A stretch of 64,000 nucleotides of DNA from an uncultured Pseudohongiella sp. (lineage in GTDB: Bacteria > Pseudomonadota > Gammaproteobacteria > Pseudomonadales > Pseudohongiellaceae), in assembly GCA_951812965.1 (NCBI GenBank), contig OX638341.1, forward strand, positions 1,470,438 through 1,534,437, read 5' to 3'. This document shows, piece by piece, positions 61,537 through 64,000 of this stretch (position 1 is the stretch's first letter; every line of letters begins with the position of its first letter). The notes under the pieces were generated by a model. That model saw only the letters and a program-made list of their open reading frames with translations. It was not told the DNA's origin and ran no database searches. A program made the position numbers and the translations under genes.

Positions 61537-63261
61537 ATGCGTTCGTTGCGGACACTCGTAGTAGTTTTCGGCCTGGCGGCGCTGCTCGCCGGCTGCGGGC
61601 CGGAACAGGAATCGCCTGAGTTGGCGGCGTCGGCGGCGGATCTGGTTTTTCTCGGCGCGAACATCGTCACCATGGATGAAACCGAAGCGGAAGCAGTCGC
61701 GGTCGCGGGTGACCGCATTGTCGCCGTGGGCAGCCGGGAGGAAGTCAACGGATACATCGGTCCCGACACACAATTGGTGGAACTGGAAGAACGGGCGCTA
61801 CTGCCTGGCTTCATCGATGCCCACGGACATTTTTCCGCGGTGGCGCGTTATCTCGATCTGCTTGACCTGTCGTCGCCGCCGGTAGGGGAGATCACCGGCA
61901 TAGACGACATCGTGGATGCGATCCGGGAATTCATCGAAAACGAAGCGGTGCCGGCGGGCGAGCTTGTGCAGGGATTCGGCTATGACGATTCATTGCTGGC
62001 CGAGCAGCGGCATCCCGACCGCGACGATCTCGATCGCGCTTCGACCGAGCATCCCATTGTTCTGCGGCATGTATCGGGCCATCTGCTGGCGGCGAATTCA
62101 GCAGCTCTCGATGCGGCCGGCGTCAACGCGGCTACCGCCGATCCGCCCGGCGGAATCATTCGCCGCCGCGCCGATGACGCCGAGCCGAACGGCGTCATGG
62201 AAGAGACCGCCATGGGCCTGTTCCCCTCTCGCCAACTGGCTCCCGGGCGCTACCGGGAATTGCGCCGTCAGGCAATGGACATTTATGCGTCCTATGGCAT
62301 CACTACCGCACAGGACAGCAATCTTTCGCCCGGCTATGTGGAGACCTTGCGCGAAGAAGCCGAATCGGCGCCGTTTCCCATCGACGTCGTCAGTTTCATA
62401 ACGGCGAACAATCTGACCGACGAGGAACTCGCGGTGGTTCGCCACGACAGCGATTACGCGGGCGGCTTTCGCAACGGCGGCGTCAAGTTCATCCTCGACG
62501 GTTCGCCACAAGGGCGCACGGCATGGATGTCGCAGCCCTATACCGAAGGCCCGCCCGGCGCTGCCGAGGATTACGTGGCCTATCCCAGCTATGAACCCCA
62601 GGCCTGGCTGGACCGGATCGGGCTCATGCTCGACCGCGGTATGCCTGTGCTGGCCCACGCCAACGGCGACGCCGCCATCGAACTCATGATAGACGGTATC
62701 GACAATGCGCTCGCGGGCGGGCCTGCGCCGGATCATCGCTCGGTCATCATTCACGCCCAATTGATTCGCGCCGACCAACTCGACCGTCTGCCGGCGCTGG
62801 GCATTATCCCTTCGTACTACGCCGTGCATCCCTTCTTCTGGGGCGACTGGCACCGGCGCAGTTTCGGCGAACAGCGGGCCGCCTTCATCTCACCCTCGCG
62901 GGCGACAATCGAGCGGAATATTCCCTTTACCATCCACAACGATTCACCGATCGTGCCGCCGGACATGATGCGGCTGATTTCCATTGCCGTGAATCGCGAA
63001 ACCCGCGGCGGATTCGTGTTGGGTCCGGAGCAGCGGCTGAGAGCGCGGGAAGCGCTGCATGCAGTCACTCTCGGAGCGGCCTACCAATATTTCGAGGAGG
63101 ACGAAAAAGGCAGCATCACACCGGGAAAACGCGCCGACCTCGTCATTCTGGGCGCCAATCCACTGACGGCCGATCCGGCGGAGCTGGCTGACATCCCGGT
63201 GCTCGAAACTTACGCCCGCGGGCGTTCGATCTTCCGCCGCGATGCAAATGAAACCCCGTAA
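61537..63261 (+). CDS. amidohydrolase family lipoprotein (YtcJ-like)
   Basis: 574 residues. AAGGAGGA lies before the ATG. Lipobox LLAGCG puts the lipid on Cys20. Metal motif LLPGFIDAHGHF (HxH), the YtcJ text IVLRHVSGHLLAANSAAL, KFILDGSPQGRTAWM (Lys), LAHANGDAAIELMID, IIHAQLI, and TIHNDSPIVPP (Asp). It belongs to amidohydrolase family 3; such enzymes hydrolyse amide or related bonds, substrate unknown. Attached to a membrane in the periplasm. Confidence 0.88.
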   Translation: MRSLRTLVVVFGLAALLAGCGPEQESPELAASAADLVFLGANIVTMDETEAEAVAVAGDRIVAVGSREEVNGYIGPDTQLVELEERALLPGFIDAHGHFSAVARYLDLLDLSSPPVGEITGIDDIVDAIREFIENEAVPAGELVQGFGYDDSLLAEQRHPDRDDLDRASTEHPIVLRHVSGHLLAANSAALDAAGVNAATADPPGGIIRRRADDAEPNGVMEETAMGLFPSRQLAPGRYRELRRQAMDIYASYGITTAQDSNLSPGYVETLREEAESAPFPIDVVSFITANNLTDEELAVVRHDSDYAGGFRNGGVKFILDGSPQGRTAWMSQPYTEGPPGAAEDYVAYPSYEPQAWLDRIGLMLDRGMPVLAHANGDAAIELMIDGIDNALAGGPAPDHRSVIIHAQLIRADQLDRLPALGIIPSYYAVHPFFWGDWHRRSFGEQRAAFISPSRATIERNIPFTIHNDSPIVPPDMMRLISIAVNRETRGGFVLGPEQRLRAREALHAVTLGAAYQYFEEDEKGSITPGKRADLVILGANPLTADPAELADIPVLETYARGRSIFRRDANETP

Positions 63262-63273
63262 GCGAACCCAACT

Positions 63274-63320
63274 ACTCCCCCTCCGGGGGAGTCAAAACCG
63301 CGCAGCGGTTTTGGTGGGGG
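63274..63320. repeat. second intergenic repeat family, copy B (inverted)
   Basis: CTCCCCCTCCGGGGGAG (63275-63291) is the exact reverse complement of the core at 15654-15670. A hairpin AAAACCGC GCA GCGGTTTT and GGTGGGGG follow. The flanks match copy A; only the middle hairpin sequence differs. Confidence 0.75.
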
Positions 63321-63370
63321 CGAATTCACTCGAAAATTCCCGAAAGTAAACCACAAGTAAAGGAGAAATC

Positions 63371-64000
63371 ATGCAACTTGCTTTCATAGGTCTGGGCGTC
63401 ATGGGCTATCCCATGGCTGGTCATCTGCAGCAAAAGGCGGGTGCGGTCCGCGTTTACAATCGCAGCGCGGAAAAAGCCCGCAAATGGGTTGAGGAATTTG
63501 GCGGCGAAAGCGCGTCGACGCCCGCGGAAGCGGCGCGGGACTGCGACCTGGTGATGCTGTGCGTGGGTAACGATGACGATGTGCGGCAGGTTGCCCTGGG
63601 CGAAAACGGAGCACTGGCGGGAATGAAGCCGGGTTCAATCCTGATCGATCATACGACGGCGTCGGTTACGCTGGCGCGGGAATTGGAGGCCGGAGCGAGT
63701 TCGCGCGGGGTCGATTTTCTCGATGCGCCGGTTTCTGGTGGTCAGGCCGGAGCGGAAAACGGCGCCCTGACGATCATGATCGGTGGCGAGCCGCAAACCT
63801 ACGAGAGAGCCGAGTCGACTCTGGCGGCCTATGCGGCTTTCAGCAAGTTGATCGGGCCGGTGGGCAGCGGCCAGTTGGCCAAGATGGTCAACCAGATCTG
63901 CATCGCCGGTGTCGTGCAGGGATTGGCGGAAGCGCTCAATTTCGCGCTTCGCGCGGGGCTCGACGCCGAGGCGGTGATCGAAACGATATCGAAAGGCGCG
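63371..64000 (+). CDS. NAD(P)-dependent beta-hydroxyacid dehydrogenase, cut by window end
   Basis: The first 210 residues are seen; the gene runs off the window. ATG 63371 has AAAGGAGAAATC before it. Rossmann start MQLAFIGLGVMGYPMAGHL (GxGxMG), DFLDAPVSGGQAGAENGALT as substrate-binding motif, and GQLAKMVNQICIAG with the catalytic Lys. It belongs to the 3-hydroxyisobutyrate / tartronate semialdehyde reductase family (about 290 residues in full). The exact substrate is not readable. Confidence 0.9.
   Translation, partial: MQLAFIGLGVMGYPMAGHLQQKAGAVRVYNRSAEKARKWVEEFGGESASTPAEAARDCDLVMLCVGNDDDVRQVALGENGALAGMKPGSILIDHTTASVTLARELEAGASSRGVDFLDAPVSGGQAGAENGALTIMIGGEPQTYERAESTLAAYAAFSKLIGPVGSGQLAKMVNQICIAGVVQGLAEALNFALRAGLDAEAVIETISKGA

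Overview
The window is 64 kb of GC-rich bacterial chromosome. I read it as an uncultured or little-studied gammaproteobacterium. The main reason is the block hemJ / argC / bactofilin / erpA / anmK / M23 peptidase / tyrS (37.1-43.7 kb), which resembles the arrangement around argC, erpA, anmK and tyrS in Pseudomonas. Many exported enzymes, two TonB-dependent receptors and a PQQ dehydrogenase suggest a Gram-negative aerobe living on dissolved organic matter. No rRNA, tRNA, CRISPR array or intact transposase was seen.

Layout. 0.2-5.8 kb: a giant secreted protein with plant-type leucine-rich repeats and a C-terminal metzincin protease. 6.0-6.5 kb: a decayed higBA toxin-antitoxin pair. 6.6-9.5 kb: a NatAB-like ABC exporter and a cyclase-family hydrolase. 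9.6-16.7 kb: a TonB receptor, a TPR-like protein, a peroxiredoxin with an in-frame TGA that looks like selenocysteine, a DUF3014 protein and two rhodanese-type enzymes. 16.9-28.5 kb: exported catabolic enzymes (PQQ dehydrogenase, hydrolases, amidase, metallo-beta-lactamase fold) and a large TonB receptor. 28.7-35.7 kb: membrane proteins (DUF418, MATE, DUF1761), a DUF3500 protein and a gamma-glutamyltransferase. 35.7-43.7 kb: housekeeping genes (thiamine, haem, arginine, Fe-S, cell wall, tyrosyl-tRNA). 43.7-53.8 kb: an exported oxidative cluster. 54.1-57.4 kb: a polar amino acid ABC transporter. 57.4-64 kb: a redoxin/cytochrome/monooxygenase-like fusion, an acyltransferase, a thioesterase, a protein kinase, an amidohydrolase lipoprotein and a truncated beta-hydroxyacid dehydrogenase.

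The most interesting region is 44.8-53.8 kb. Four tandem paralogues each carry a signal peptide, one c-type haem motif (CVVCH) and a complete set of residues matching the six copper ligands of peptidylglycine alpha-hydroxylating monooxygenase (PHM). A nearby six-bladed propeller protein resembles peptidyl-alpha-hydroxyglycine lyase (PAL), the second enzyme of eukaryotic peptide amidation. The three zinc histidines and both arginines are kept, but the catalytic Tyr is Leu. Together they could form a periplasmic PHM/PAL-like oxidation system in which haem c supplies electrons; this is inference. A fifth paralogue at 57.4 kb has a redoxin domain in front and has lost the His-x-His pair of the second copper site.

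The first 45 kb are also marked by a dispersed palindrome (core GGGCGAGGCATGCCTCGCCC, 15 copies at nine loci, often as 49-56 bp spaced pairs). Its GTAG edge supplies the stop codon of several genes. Two further intergenic repeat families are present.
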